Assembly: GCA_018694835.1 (NCBI GenBank)
Contig: JABHOG010000004.1
Span: 1 to 64,000, forward strand
Direction: 5' to 3'
Length of the DNA: 64,000 nucleotides
From: Planctomycetota bacterium
Lineage (GTDB): Bacteria; Planctomycetota; UBA8108; UBA1146
Below, in pieces: positions 38,029 to 48,517 of the stretch (positions are counted from its first letter, which is position 1; every line of letters begins with the position of its first letter). The notes beneath the pieces were generated by a model. The model saw only the letters and a list, made by a program, of their open reading frames with translations. It ran no database searches and was not told the origin of the DNA. A program made the position numbers and the translations under genes.

Positions 38029-39354
38029 ATGCTTCCACCGGATTATTCACTGTTGACTCGAACAGACCTCGAGATGACGGCCGTCGATGGTGTGGTGGAT
38101 TCACTGGAGTCTTGTATCCAGGTGAGCTCACCAGAAAACCCAGGTTATTACTGGGGCAATTACCTGCTACTGCCGGGGGCACCGGAAGCGGATCGCCTGC
38201 AGTCCTGGGTTGACCTGTTTCGTGATCGGTTCCAGTCCTATTGTGAGGTGGAACATATACTGCTGCGCTGGGACGGTGCGGCCCTGGCGCCGCAGGCGCA
38301 GGCGCGTGCCCGTGCCCTGGGTATGACTGAAGATTCAGGACCCGGGATGGTCGCGACTCAACTGATCGACCCCCAGCTGATCGAACCCGGGAATCAGCAT
38401 GTAGAGATCCGACCACTCGATTTCGAGCGTGAGTTCGATCAGATCGAGCAACTCAACCAGCAGTGTGATCCCAACGAAAGCAGTGGCTCTCCGGAGTACC
38501 GACTCTTCAAGGAACGAATGCGTCAGTCGTGGCGCAAGCGACAGCGGGCGGGGATGGTTACCTGGTGGGGGGTATTCTTCGATGAGGTGCTGGTCGGACA
38601 GTGCGGCTTTGTCTTCTGCTCCGATCGACTGGGAAGATATCAGGCGGTCGAGACTCACCCTGATTTTCGTCGGCGCGGGGTTTGCTCGGCGCTGATTTCG
38701 ACGGTGGGTCAGGACGCACTGGGCCGCGGTGGATGCCGCGCGCTGTTGCTGGGGGCCGATGGGGAGGGACCGGCACTGGGGTTGTATCGGCGACTGGGAT
38801 TCAAGACCGATACTAACCAGAGGGCGCTACTGCTGGGCGGGGACTCGATGGTGGTTCGCCTGGAAGTGGCGGCGGATCATGCCGAGGTGCGATCGCTGGT
38901 ACAGGCAGCATTCGAGGGAGTGGAGGAAGTACAACTGATCGATCAGATGAGGGATCAGCCGGGAGTGCTGTCGTTGGTGGCGGTCCGATCGGGTTCGATT
39001 CTCGGGCATGCACTCTTCACACCTGTCACCAGTGACGCCGCTGGATCGAACTTCCAGCCTGCGGTGGCCCTGGGACCGATCGCAGTGCGTCCATCGCAGC
39101 AGCGGCAAGGATGTGGCAGCGCATTGATCCGGGGCGGACTCGACCGATGCCGGGATCAGGGAATGGGTGCAGCTTTTGTGCTGGGCGACCCAGAGTACTA
39201 CAGCCGTTTTGGTTGGCGGCCCGCCCAGCAGCGTCAACTTCATTGCCAGTGGCCCTTGGCGAGGGATGCTTTTCAGGTGCTCGAGTTGAGCGAGGGCGGC
39301 CTCGATGGCTGGCAAGGAAAGGTCAACTATGCCCCCGCCTTTGATCGATTCTGA
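38029..39354 (+). CDS. Tandem double-GNAT acetyltransferase
   Basis: First GNAT: VETHPDFRRRGVCSALISTV...LGLYRRLGFK. Second (YhbS-like): LGPIAVRPSQQRQGCGSALIRGGL...VLGDPEYYSRFGW. Confidence 0.82.
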   Translation: MLPPDYSLLTRTDLEMTAVDGVVDSLESCIQVSSPENPGYYWGNYLLLPGAPEADRLQSWVDLFRDRFQSYCEVEHILLRWDGAALAPQAQARARALGMTEDSGPGMVATQLIDPQLIEPGNQHVEIRPLDFEREFDQIEQLNQQCDPNESSGSPEYRLFKERMRQSWRKRQRAGMVTWWGVFFDEVLVGQCGFVFCSDRLGRYQAVETHPDFRRRGVCSALISTVGQDALGRGGCRALLLGADGEGPALGLYRRLGFKTDTNQRALLLGGDSMVVRLEVAADHAEVRSLVQAAFEGVEEVQLIDQMRDQPGVLSLVAVRSGSILGHALFTPVTSDAAGSNFQPAVALGPIAVRPSQQRQGCGSALIRGGLDRCRDQGMGAAFVLGDPEYYSRFGWRPAQQRQLHCQWPLARDAFQVLELSEGGLDGWQGKVNYAPAFDRF

Positions 39355-39657
39355 TCGGTGCTGGGGAGGGCACGGCATAAACGGGTCGGAATTGGTTTCC
39401 CTGCGGTGGCCCAGCACCCGCGTGGGCTCCGACGGAGGAGAGGGGAGAGGGTGGTCACGAAGAGGAGGATACGGGTGAATTGAGAAGCACCAGGGGAGCA
39501 GAAGTCCCGAATGGGTGTTCCCGGATGGGGGGCTGACAGCGGTCCTACGGGTGAAATCCTACAATTCCCTCAAGAGTCCACGCGTCAGATCCGATCAATT
39601 CCTCACGGAGATAGGTCACCCTCCACGGGAGCCGCTTCGTCGAGAGGATTAGAAAAC

Positions 39658-40329
39658 ATGAATCATCGCATCTTCGGGGCTCTCTTCATCTTGCCCCTGT
39701 TATTCCTGGTCTCGGGTTGTACGACCCAGACGATTCGCCCCATCTCCCAGCAAGTGGTCATCGAGGACGAGGAAAATCGTTCCACCATCATCGATGTGAA
39801 GCTGGAGAAATACATCGAGTTGGCGAAGGACTTTCCCAAGGAAGCGAGATACCAGGAGAAACTGGCGAAGCTGTACTGGGAAAAAACAGACCACAAGAAT
39901 GCACTGAAGGCATTGGCACGCGCCAAGAAACTGGACTCCGATAATCCGCGTTACAATTATCTGGAAGCTCAGATCTTGGAGGGCCTCGGCAGTTACTCTG
40001 CTGCAGAAAAAGCCTACCTGGCAGTGATCGAGGGTACTGAAAACGGCAGAGAATATTCGGGACCTTTGATGCAACTGGGTAATCTCTACATGCAGATGGA
40101 ACGAAGCGATAAGGCTCTCATTTGCTTCAAGGATGCTCTCGAAGCCGATCCGACATTTTCTGAACCCCATTACTGGATCGGCCGAGTGCAGTTAATGCAC
40201 AAGAATCGCAAGGCAGCGATTCAGAGTTTCGAGCGTTACCTCCGAGTCGGAGGTCAGCAGCGCTACAAGGAAGTACTGCAAACCCTGCAAGCTTTGCAGC
40301 CCGATCTGCGGATTCACGACATCCGCTGA
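39658..40329 (+). CDS. TPR-repeat lipoprotein
   Basis: LLFLVSGCTT lipobox; TPR units ending HYWIGRVQLMHKNRKAAIQSFERYL. Confidence 0.82.
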   Translation: MNHRIFGALFILPLLFLVSGCTTQTIRPISQQVVIEDEENRSTIIDVKLEKYIELAKDFPKEARYQEKLAKLYWEKTDHKNALKALARAKKLDSDNPRYNYLEAQILEGLGSYSAAEKAYLAVIEGTENGREYSGPLMQLGNLYMQMERSDKALICFKDALEADPTFSEPHYWIGRVQLMHKNRKAAIQSFERYLRVGGQQRYKEVLQTLQALQPDLRIHDIR

Positions 40330-40348
40330 ACACTTGCCCTCTCTTCTT

Positions 40349-40385
40349 CGGCGGAGGTTCGGTTTCAAACACCGTGCCTCCGCCG
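40349..40385. terminator. Possible intrinsic hairpin terminator (no clear U-tract)
   Basis: CGGCGGAGG...CCTCCGCCG inverted repeat just after the TPR gene stop. Confidence 0.4.
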
Positions 40386-40691
40386 ATTCTAATTCCACAT
40401 CTGCAAGATCAGTATCCGTGCATGAGCGCGGATGTGATGCACGTTGCCCCGGTATTCACCGGGCATGAATGGGATCTGTGTGGGGGAGGGGCTTGGATCG
40501 GCTGAACTGAGCTGACAAGATCGACGCCACCCTCTGGAATTGAAATAGAGCCGGAGGGAACGAATTCCCTCCGACCCGTGAGGAGGTGTGTCTGGTGAAT
40601 TAACGGCTCAGGGGACAGATCTGTTCCCGGGCACCCAAAAAAAACGTAACGGTCGTAAACTCTTTAATGCTAATGACTTGGGTAGGCAAGT

Positions 40692-41654
40692 TTAGGGATG
40701 GAAACCAGGTCCAGCAGGATTTCGCAGGTGGAGAAGCACCTTCCAGGCGCGTTCCACCTCTGCTGTTGGAAGTATGTATGGAGGGTTCTCGGAGCGTAAG
40801 AATTGTAATCGGATCGCTTCGTCGTCGTCATCAAAATAGCGACAGAACAGTGTCCTGGAGGTTTCATGTGGCTCTTCAGGATTTTCCCACAATGTTCTCA
40901 CCAGCGCAAAGGAGCCGCTGGTGACGATTTCATCCAGCCCCAACACGATCACATCGCCTCGACGAAAGCAGTTCTCTCCCGGCCCGGTCATGGCATCTCC
41001 GTCGACTCGAACCGCGAAGGACCGATCCGGATCGATTCCCGGTAACTGCAGCCACTGCTCGACGACTCCCGCAGGCTGACCCTCTTCATCGAGTTCTTCC
41101 GGGTATGCGCTCATCTCTGCCACCAGTAGAGGAGTTCCATTGCCGTCGCTGGAGGTGGGAACTACGACCTGAAGCGATTCCGGCTCGGTGACGTCCAGTT
41201 TCTCTTCGGCAGCGGCCAGCAGGTCGATGGGAGTGAAGCCGAGTAGGCGGCACGCCTTCTTGATGAAATCGTTTTCGATGCCACTTCTTCGCCCTTCCTC
41301 AACCGACAGGCAAAAGGCGCGGGAGGTGAGGGTCTTCCGTGCCAGATCCTCGACGGTCCAGTGCTTCTGGCGGCGCGCAGAACGGATGATCTTCCCTATC
41401 GCCACCCGCAGGGGGGTCGCCGATGAGCTGGCAAGTGGCCGAACGGGAGCCACTTCTCCATCTTCAAAGAATTCGGATGGCGTTACCTGTAACGCTCTTG
41501 CGATCCGCGCCAGGACCTCGCTATTGACCCGTCGCTGGCCACTTTCGAGCCGGCTCATCTGGGATGCGGAGAGCCCGATCTGTTCGGCCAGATCCTTGGC
41601 TGCGATTCCCTTCTCTTCCCGAAGGGTGCGAATCAGAGTTCCAATCTTGGCCAT
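40692..41654 (-). CDS. XRE-family regulator with two HTH domains and a S24/LexA-like C-terminal domain
   Basis: LIRTLREEKGIAAKDLAEQIGLSASQMSRLESGQRRVNSEVL; second HTH RSARRQKHWTVEDLARKTLTSRAFCLSVEEGRR; FAVRVDGDAMTG...RRGDVIVLG. Confidence 0.82.
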   Translation of the reverse strand: MAKIGTLIRTLREEKGIAAKDLAEQIGLSASQMSRLESGQRRVNSEVLARIARALQVTPSEFFEDGEVAPVRPLASSSATPLRVAIGKIIRSARRQKHWTVEDLARKTLTSRAFCLSVEEGRRSGIENDFIKKACRLLGFTPIDLLAAAEEKLDVTEPESLQVVVPTSSDGNGTPLLVAEMSAYPEELDEEGQPAGVVEQWLQLPGIDPDRSFAVRVDGDAMTGPGENCFRRGDVIVLGLDEIVTSGSFALVRTLWENPEEPHETSRTLFCRYFDDDDEAIRLQFLRSENPPYILPTAEVERAWKVLLHLRNPAGPGFHP

Positions 41655-41655
41655 C

Positions 41656-42567
41656 TCAGTTGCTCCATCCGAAGAACTCGGTCAAGAACAGGAGGCTGAT
41701 CATCATCGAATTGAACATGGCATGAAGGAGGATGCTCAGCCACAGGTTGCCACTTCGTTGATAGAGCCATGCGAGCAGGAAGCCAAGTACTGCCACCGGG
41801 CCCGAGTTGGAATCATGCATCAGGCCAAAGAGCATCGATGAAATCAGAGCCGCAGGAATGAAACCATTGCGATCACGAAGGTATCGAAAGAGCAATCCTC
41901 GAAATAGAACTTCCTCGGCGCAGGGAGCGATGACCATCGCCGTCACTGTCATCGCCAACAGGAATCCCCAGTTCTGCTGCTGGATCGCTTCCTGAATCAG
42001 CACGATTCCGTGCTGCAAATCATTGTCGAAATTGAGCATGCGTAAGAGTGAATCCCAGAGTGCGGAAACTCCGATGTGAGCCGGCACGTAGCACAGTAGA
42101 GCCAGCGAAGTGATTCCGATCGACTTTAGCGCGCTGCTACCGGTCCCGAAGAAGGACTCATCCGATCGATTCTGCTCGCGACATCGCTTTTGGTGCACCT
42201 GGATCGTCAGTTTCATCGCCAAGAGGCTGATGGTGGCGGATCCGGCGATCTCCACCGCCGCATTGTCAAACAGGCTCCGCATCAAGCTGACGGCCCCTAC
42301 GCTGGAGAAGATCATCAAGCCGAAGATAATCAGCAAGTCTTCGATTCTGAAGAGGGGCTGGATCGTTGGCGGCGCAGGTTTGGCAAAGAAGTGAGATTCT
42401 ATCTTTCGCAGGGTGACCAGCGAGATGGTGATCAGCCCGAAGGCGAACAGCAAGACGGCCCAGAGCTCTGGTTCATAGGCCGCAGCATCTGCGGTGGCGG
42501 AGTCGATCAGATCGGACCCGACCGGTGAGTCTGCGCTTCCGTTTCCCACCGCAGTCTGGAACATCAC
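41656..42567 (-). CDS. CPBP family intramembrane metalloprotease
   Basis: [37 protein letters not shown]. Confidence 0.88.
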   Translation of the reverse strand: MMFQTAVGNGSADSPVGSDLIDSATADAAAYEPELWAVLLFAFGLITISLVTLRKIESHFFAKPAPPTIQPLFRIEDLLIIFGLMIFSSVGAVSLMRSLFDNAAVEIAGSATISLLAMKLTIQVHQKRCREQNRSDESFFGTGSSALKSIGITSLALLCYVPAHIGVSALWDSLLRMLNFDNDLQHGIVLIQEAIQQQNWGFLLAMTVTAMVIAPCAEEVLFRGLLFRYLRDRNGFIPAALISSMLFGLMHDSNSGPVAVLGFLLAWLYQRSGNLWLSILLHAMFNSMMISLLFLTEFFGWSN

Positions 42568-43367
42568 TCTCCCAGCACGCCCTCGGTGGGACTGGATGCC
42601 TGGGCATATCGACGCTTCTGAATCCGTCCGGCACGAGCGGCGAACCAGCCGGCATCGAGAGCGTTTCGCATCGCATGGGCCATCGTCACTGGATCCCTGG
42701 CTCCGGCGATGCCGGTGTTGAGAAGCACCCCTTCGGCTCCCAGTTCCATTGCGATGGTGACATCGCTAGCAGTTCCCACTCCAGCATCGATGATCACAGG
42801 AACCTCGAGTTGCTCGAGGATGATGGAGAGATTGTTTCGATTGAGAATCCCCTGGCCGCTGCCGATGGGGGAGCCCGCAGGCATCACCGAGGTCGCTCCA
42901 GCATCCTGCAATCGAAGAGCCAGCACCGGATCATCGCTGGTGTAGACCATCACCTTGAAGCCTTCCGAGACGAGGGATTGGCAAGCTTCGAGGGTTCCGA
43001 TCGGATCGGGCAGTAGCGTTTTTTTGTCGCCCAGAACCTCCAGTTTGACCCAGTCTCCCAGACCCAACTCACGAGACAGGTGGCAAACTCGGATGGCGTC
43101 CTCGGCATTGAAGCACCCGGCGGTGTTGGGAAGCAGGAAGTAACGATCCCGGTCGAGGTGGGAGAGCAAGTTGTCGGAACTGGAGAGATCGACACGTCGA
43201 ATCGCCACCGTGACCATCTCACATCCGGAGGCTTCCAGCGCAGCATTCATTGTCTGGTGATCGGCGTACTTGCCGGTTCCCACCAGCAGCCGCGAGCGAA
43301 AAGTCTTGCCGCCCAGTTTGAGGGGTGTGGGCTTGGTTTCGGTGATACAGGTCGGTTCAATATTCAA
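42564..43367 (-). CDS. thiG: Thiazole synthase
   Basis: [82 protein letters not shown]. Confidence 0.95.
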   Translation of the reverse strand: MNIEPTCITETKPTPLKLGGKTFRSRLLVGTGKYADHQTMNAALEASGCEMVTVAIRRVDLSSSDNLLSHLDRDRYFLLPNTAGCFNAEDAIRVCHLSRELGLGDWVKLEVLGDKKTLLPDPIGTLEACQSLVSEGFKVMVYTSDDPVLALRLQDAGATSVMPAGSPIGSGQGILNRNNLSIILEQLEVPVIIDAGVGTASDVTIAMELGAEGVLLNTGIAGARDPVTMAHAMRNALDAGWFAARAGRIQKRRYAQASSPTEGVLGE

Positions 43368-43370
43368 CGA

Positions 43371-43607
43371 TCAACCTCCTCCGACGATGGTGACCACTTC
43401 TAATTCATCTCCGGCTTCAATGACGGTCGATGTGTGAAGTGAGCGAGGGACGATCTTACGATTGCGTTCGACTGCCACCGCCGTCGGTTCTATGGCGAGT
43501 CCCTCGATGAGTGTGGCTACCGTGGTTCCCGGTTGGACGGGGTGCGACTCGCCATTGAGTCGCACCTCGAACACCGATGTCGAATCGTTCATCTGGACCA
43601 CGCCCAT
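43371..43607 (-). CDS. thiS: Sulfur carrier protein ThiS
   Basis: [22 protein letters not shown]...[13 protein letters not shown] with terminal GG, adjacent to thiG. Confidence 0.9.
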   Translation of the reverse strand: MGVVQMNDSTSVFEVRLNGESHPVQPGTTVATLIEGLAIEPTAVAVERNRKIVPRSLHTSTVIEAGDELEVVTIVGGG

Positions 43608-45172
43608 CAGTTTCCGGCCCTGGCGAAGCGGTAGTAGACTTCGAGGGTCATCGCTCCGATGGCGGTGTTGTAGACGCGGCCACCTGCGATACCCCATTCT
43701 CCGACAGGGTCCCAGGAACCATCCTCACAACCACCGACTCTCTGGTTGCGAACCAGTGCTTCGATCATTGCTTCGTTCCATTCGCGCCACTTGCTGCCGC
43801 CGATCTGGAACATCGCATAGGTTGCGTAATACCAGTAGTAGAGGTTGATCTTCGACTTGCGCTTGCCCTCTTGCGGGCGCCAGCGAGGAATCTCTTCCAT
43901 CAATACCGCGGCTCCGGACTTGATCGCATTGGAGCTGGTTTTTTCGCCGGCGAAAATGCGACACAACACCGAAACGGCAGTCATGCAGGAGAGGTCCTTG
44001 GAGTACGGATAAGGTTCGGGGTAGCGACCTTGAAGACGGGAACCTTCGTCTCCTGGAGTCTCGTATCCGCAGATTCCACTGCGTTCAGAGGTACAGGATT
44101 CGAACCACTTGAGTGCACCGTCGAAGGCGGGCTGGAAGTCCTTGGACTTGATCTTGATGTAGCGTGACAGAGCGCACACCTTGGAGGTCTTCAACGCCAG
44201 CACCATCCACCCGGTGACCGAGGTATCGTTGCGGCCTGCCTGGTATCCATACTTCCAGCCGTAACCGGGATTTTGTGCCCGCAGGCACCACTTGGTCGAG
44301 TTCTCGACCGGCTTGGCCAGCTTGATCTTGTCGTGAGAGAGAAGCAGTAACTCACTCATCGCCATCGTTGCGATGGCATGGTTGTAGATCCACTCGTCGG
44401 AATCCTCGAGAGGCAACCCATACAGGCCATTGAGCTTGGGGTCGGCATCCTTGATCTGCTGCTGGAGCATCCAGTCCATCGCCTTGCGCATCACCACCAC
44501 GAACTCAGGGAATTCGCCACTCTCATGTGTGTGGCCAAATCCGAGATAGGCGAGCATCGCCATGGCGGTGCAGCCCACATCGTAGCCATCGAATCCATCC
44601 CCATCTTCCTTCTCGCACCCATCGGGGCGGAGGAAACCATTTGAGGACCAGTGGCCGTCGGGGTGTTGATGCCGTTCGAGCCACTTGAGTGCCGCGAGCA
44701 CAGCACTTTCAGTGGCTTCGGAGCCGCCCTCACGAGAAAGGGAACCCTTGCCGAAACGATCTCCGTAGGCACCGGCTCCTGCGCCGGTCATTCCGAAGGC
44801 GTCATTGAGCTGGTTCTTGATGTTCTTGTTGGTCTTGTTGTTCTTGCTGGTTCCCTTGGGAGTTCGGCTGATCTTGTCGGGTTTGAGGATCTTCACCGGA
44901 TCCTTCTTTTGCTTCTCCAGGATCTCTGGCTTGCGCTCGATGTCTCGCTTCTTCGTAGGGTCGTACTTGGGCGGCTTGATCTCCTTCTTGACCACCGTTC
45001 TGCGCTGCTCCTCCTCCTCGACAATCTCGAGGACGACGACGCTGCCGAGGACGAACAAGACGATCGCATGAAGAGCGATGGAGATGAGCCAGTACGGTGT
45101 ATCGGTGAGCCAGCCACCGGTATCACTTTCTTCCTCTTCGAAATCTTCTTCTTCTTCGTATTCTTGGTTCAA
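43607..45172 (-). CDS. Prenyltransferase/squalene-oxidase-repeat protein with N-terminal TM segment
   Basis: [80 protein letters not shown]. Confidence 0.85.
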   Translation of the reverse strand: MNQEYEEEEDFEEEESDTGGWLTDTPYWLISIALHAIVLFVLGSVVVLEIVEEEEQRRTVVKKEIKPPKYDPTKKRDIERKPEILEKQKKDPVKILKPDKISRTPKGTSKNNKTNKNIKNQLNDAFGMTGAGAGAYGDRFGKGSLSREGGSEATESAVLAALKWLERHQHPDGHWSSNGFLRPDGCEKEDGDGFDGYDVGCTAMAMLAYLGFGHTHESGEFPEFVVVMRKAMDWMLQQQIKDADPKLNGLYGLPLEDSDEWIYNHAIATMAMSELLLLSHDKIKLAKPVENSTKWCLRAQNPGYGWKYGYQAGRNDTSVTGWMVLALKTSKVCALSRYIKIKSKDFQPAFDGALKWFESCTSERSGICGYETPGDEGSRLQGRYPEPYPYSKDLSCMTAVSVLCRIFAGEKTSSNAIKSGAAVLMEEIPRWRPQEGKRKSKINLYYWYYATYAMFQIGGSKWREWNEAMIEALVRNQRVGGCEDGSWDPVGEWGIAGGRVYNTAIGAMTLEVYYRFARAGN

Positions 45173-45380
45173 GGGTCTACCTCTCTGTACGACGAACTGA
45201 AACTCGAACTGAACTAGATCTGAACTAGATCTGAACTCTATGGCACTTCAAAGGCCTCACTGACGAGAATATCCTCAGTTGTCAGAATGGCAAGTCCAGA
45301 GTTGCCGAAATGGCAATTCGTGACCTGGGGACTCCGGTGTGGCAGTCTTAAACTGTTCTATAATTGTAACTTAGGGGAGA

Positions 45381-46295
45381 TTACTGGGATTCCAGCCAAT
45401 CCCTGGGTTTCAGGAAACCAGACAACTGATCCTCATCGCTGCCCTTTTCAGGGCTCCAGCCGCTCTGCCAGCGAACCACCGGGGGGAGCGACATCAAGAT
45501 CGCCTCGGTCCGCCCGCCACTCTGGATTCCGAACAGGGTTCCTCGATCGAACAACAGGTTGAACTCGACGTAACGGCCGCGCCGGTACAACTGGAACTGA
45601 CGTTCTCGATCGCCGAAAGGATGTTGTCGACGCCGCTCGATGATGGGCAGGTATCCGTCGAGGAATGAATCTCCCACCGATTGGGTGATGGACATCGCCT
45701 CGCTGAATCCGCCGTCATCAAGATCGTCGAAAAAGATGCCTCCGACTCCGCGAGTTTCATCACGATGCGGAAGGAAGAAGTAGCGATCGCACCACTCCTT
45801 GAAGCGCGGGTAATAGTCGGCGCCATGCTTCTCCAGAGCGGTCCGGGCATTGCGATGCCAATGCTGTGCATCCTCGAGGAATGGGTAGTAGGGGGTCAGG
45901 TCGTAGCCGCCTCCAAACCACCAGATCGGTTCCTTGCCTGCGGCTTCCGCGTGAAACAATCGGACGTTCATATGAGTGGTGGGAATGAATGGATTGCGTG
46001 GATGGAGAACCAGTGAGAGTCCCATCGCGCGGAAGCTACGTCCTTCGAGTTGTGGTCTTGCGGCACTGGCACTGGCAGGAAGTGAATCCCCTTCGATGAT
46101 CGAGATATTGACTCCCGCTTGTTCGAACAGTTCCCCGTCTCGAAGTAGTCGGCTTTCTCCTCCACCCCCTTCCGGCCGCTGCCAGGAAGTGGTCTGAAAG
46201 CGGGCAGTCGGCTCCAACTGTTCCAGGGTGGAACAGATCTGTTGTTGCAGATGAAGGAGCCAGTCCTGGAAGACCTGGGGGTGATTGTTGTTCAT
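45381..46295 (-). CDS. hemF: Oxygen-dependent coproporphyrinogen-III oxidase
   Basis: [93 protein letters not shown]. Confidence 0.97.
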   Translation of the reverse strand: MNNNHPQVFQDWLLHLQQQICSTLEQLEPTARFQTTSWQRPEGGGGESRLLRDGELFEQAGVNISIIEGDSLPASASAARPQLEGRSFRAMGLSLVLHPRNPFIPTTHMNVRLFHAEAAGKEPIWWFGGGYDLTPYYPFLEDAQHWHRNARTALEKHGADYYPRFKEWCDRYFFLPHRDETRGVGGIFFDDLDDGGFSEAMSITQSVGDSFLDGYLPIIERRRQHPFGDRERQFQLYRRGRYVEFNLLFDRGTLFGIQSGGRTEAILMSLPPVVRWQSGWSPEKGSDEDQLSGFLKPRDWLESQ

Positions 46296-46742
46296 CGGGC
46301 CTCCGGAATGAGTTTCCAGCAGTGTTTGGTTCCAGGCAAGACCTGCTCTTGTGATTCTGTTGAGTTGTAATCTCTACACCAAGAGGGAGTTATGAAAGTA
46401 GTGAAAAATGTACTTTACATTTTATATGGTGCAAAGTATGTTTGGCAGCGGTTCGACGGCCGGAGAGAGTTGGGGAGTTGTCGAACCCGTGGAGTGGTTT
46501 TTCCCCGAAGTTGACGCGGCGTACCTCTCTCCGGCCCACCTTTTCTCTTTCCTGCCCCACGAGGGAAAGAGCAGCCGAATTGGCCTTCCAAATCGGCCCC
46601 CTCCGGGATCGACCCAATTTCGGAGGGGGTTCATGCCTTCTCCAGGGGACCCGCATTTTGATCCAGACTGCCTCAGATTCGCGTGAGGGGAAATCTCTCC
46701 AGATGTACAATAGTGGCCGTTTGCAGATCCTGAAGGGACCTC

Positions 46743-47075
46743 ATGAACCGATCCACCCAGATCCGAGCTGAAGTCGTGGAACTGTTGCAGCCTGCGACTC
46801 TGCTAATCGTTTGGGGTGACGGGCATGAGAGCCTCTTCCCTCATCGATCGCTGCGGGAAAGTTGTGAGTGCGCGGCCTGTGTCGATGAGTGGTCGAGGGA
46901 ACCGATTCTCAACCCGAACGATCTTCCGGCGGGTCTCCACTGCACCGGATTTGAACGAACCGGAAGGTACGGGTTGAATCTGACTTTTTCTGACGGTCAT
47001 GGCACAGGCATCTGGTCACTGGATCGACTGAGAGACTCTTGCCCATGCCCGGAATGTGAAGGAAGCCGCTCATGA
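46743..47075 (+). CDS. DUF971 domain protein
   Basis: LIVWGDGHESLFPHRSLRESCECAACVDEWS, YGLNLTFSDGHGTGIWSLDRLRDSCPCPEC. Confidence 0.82.
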   Translation: MNRSTQIRAEVVELLQPATLLIVWGDGHESLFPHRSLRESCECAACVDEWSREPILNPNDLPAGLHCTGFERTGRYGLNLTFSDGHGTGIWSLDRLRDSCPCPECEGSRS

Positions 47076-48493
47076 AACTCAGGATGCCGCAATTGATCAT
47101 TTCGATCGCCCTGCTGTCCATCGGTTGGTTCTCTCATGGTGCTTTCCCGGGAGGGAGTGATGCTCCCGGATCCGGCCAGATGGGGCGACCGGGATCCTCG
47201 GGAGGACGAGGCTCCGGTGGCTATCAGTACGGAGCCCAGGGATCGAGCCAGCGCCAGGAAGAAGTGGTGCCGGTCGAGGTGACCTCCTCGATGCTGGCGG
47301 TGATCCGAGAGCGAGTTCGTGGCAGTGGAATCCTCGAACCAGAGCGTCAGGTCTCCTTACTCTCCAGGGTCGAAGGAAGTGTCGACGTCGTCCACGTGGT
47401 CGAGGGTCAGCAGGTCGGAGAGGGTTTGGTCCTCTGTACCATCGATCAGGAGGAACTGCGGATCTCTGAACAACTCGCTCGAATCGAGATGGAACAGGCC
47501 AGTGCAACTCTCCAACGATTGCAGGGATTGTCTGAAATTCGAGGTGTCGCCACGCAGGAACTGGAAGATTCACGATTTTCCCTGCAGAAAGCTGAAGCGA
47601 ACCACGCTCGTTCACTGATCGACTTGGGACACTCGCAACCGGAAGCATTGTTCGACGGCATCATCATCCGCCGTCGGATAGAACCGGGGCAATATGTTCG
47701 AATCGGCGACGAACTGTTCGCTTTCGCTGACTTCGAGCCACTTCGGGTGCGGCTGTACCTGCCAGAGAGTGAAGTGGGAGAAGTCTCCCTGGGGCAGCGG
47801 TGTGTGTTGCGTGCAGAGAGCGACGGTCCGGTGCTGTCAGAAGGTATCGTGGAGCGAATCAATCCAGTGGTCGATCGCGAGAGCTTGACGGTAGAGGTGT
47901 TGACCACCTTTCCGGATGCCGCTGTGACATTGAGACCCGGTTCCTTTGCCCACATCGATATCATCACCAGGACCTTGAAGAATCGCATCGTGATACCGCG
48001 CAAGGCGGTATTGAAAGGGGATGGTCGATCTCGCGTTTTTCGTCTCCTCGAAGATGGCGAAACGGTTCAGGAGATCGATGTGGTGACCGGATACGAGAAC
48101 GAGACGATCATCGTCTGCGAGGAAGGACTGGGCCTGGGGGACCGGGTCGTGGTACAGGGACTGGATGATCTTGAGGATCGAGATCAGGTCAGTGTCTACA
48201 GGGAGATTCCTGTACAGGTCGACTCACTCACCGTCGAGCGACAGGATGATGGTACCGCCACTCGGGAACCGCTGCAGAAGGAACCGAGAAGAGGTTTGGA
48301 ACCCTCCGCAGGTGAGCGCGGTTCAAGGGGTGCGGGTAAGGCGCCCGGACGGCGCCCGGGAAAAGGTTCACCGCCGTCTGCGGCAGTGCTCCCCACCGGT
48401 GCGACTCCGGCCGATCCTTCAGGATCACCACAGGTCGAGCCACAAACCAAGCCGACCAGTGACGCAAGCGGAGCCAACAACTCGGGAGGTTGA
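47072..48493 (+). CDS. RND efflux periplasmic adaptor (HlyD/MFP family)
   Basis: VVEGQQVGEGLVLCTIDQEELRISEQLAR, coiled-coil, FDGIIIRRRIEPGQYVRIGDELFAFADFEPLRV, VIPRKAVLKGDGRSRVF. Confidence 0.92.
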   Translation: MKLRMPQLIISIALLSIGWFSHGAFPGGSDAPGSGQMGRPGSSGGRGSGGYQYGAQGSSQRQEEVVPVEVTSSMLAVIRERVRGSGILEPERQVSLLSRVEGSVDVVHVVEGQQVGEGLVLCTIDQEELRISEQLARIEMEQASATLQRLQGLSEIRGVATQELEDSRFSLQKAEANHARSLIDLGHSQPEALFDGIIIRRRIEPGQYVRIGDELFAFADFEPLRVRLYLPESEVGEVSLGQRCVLRAESDGPVLSEGIVERINPVVDRESLTVEVLTTFPDAAVTLRPGSFAHIDIITRTLKNRIVIPRKAVLKGDGRSRVFRLLEDGETVQEIDVVTGYENETIIVCEEGLGLGDRVVVQGLDDLEDRDQVSVYREIPVQVDSLTVERQDDGTATREPLQKEPRRGLEPSAGERGSRGAGKAPGRRPGKGSPPSAAVLPTGATPADPSGSPQVEPQTKPTSDASGANNSGG

Positions 48494-48517
48494 TCTACCG
48501 TAGTTGAGGAGGGATCG

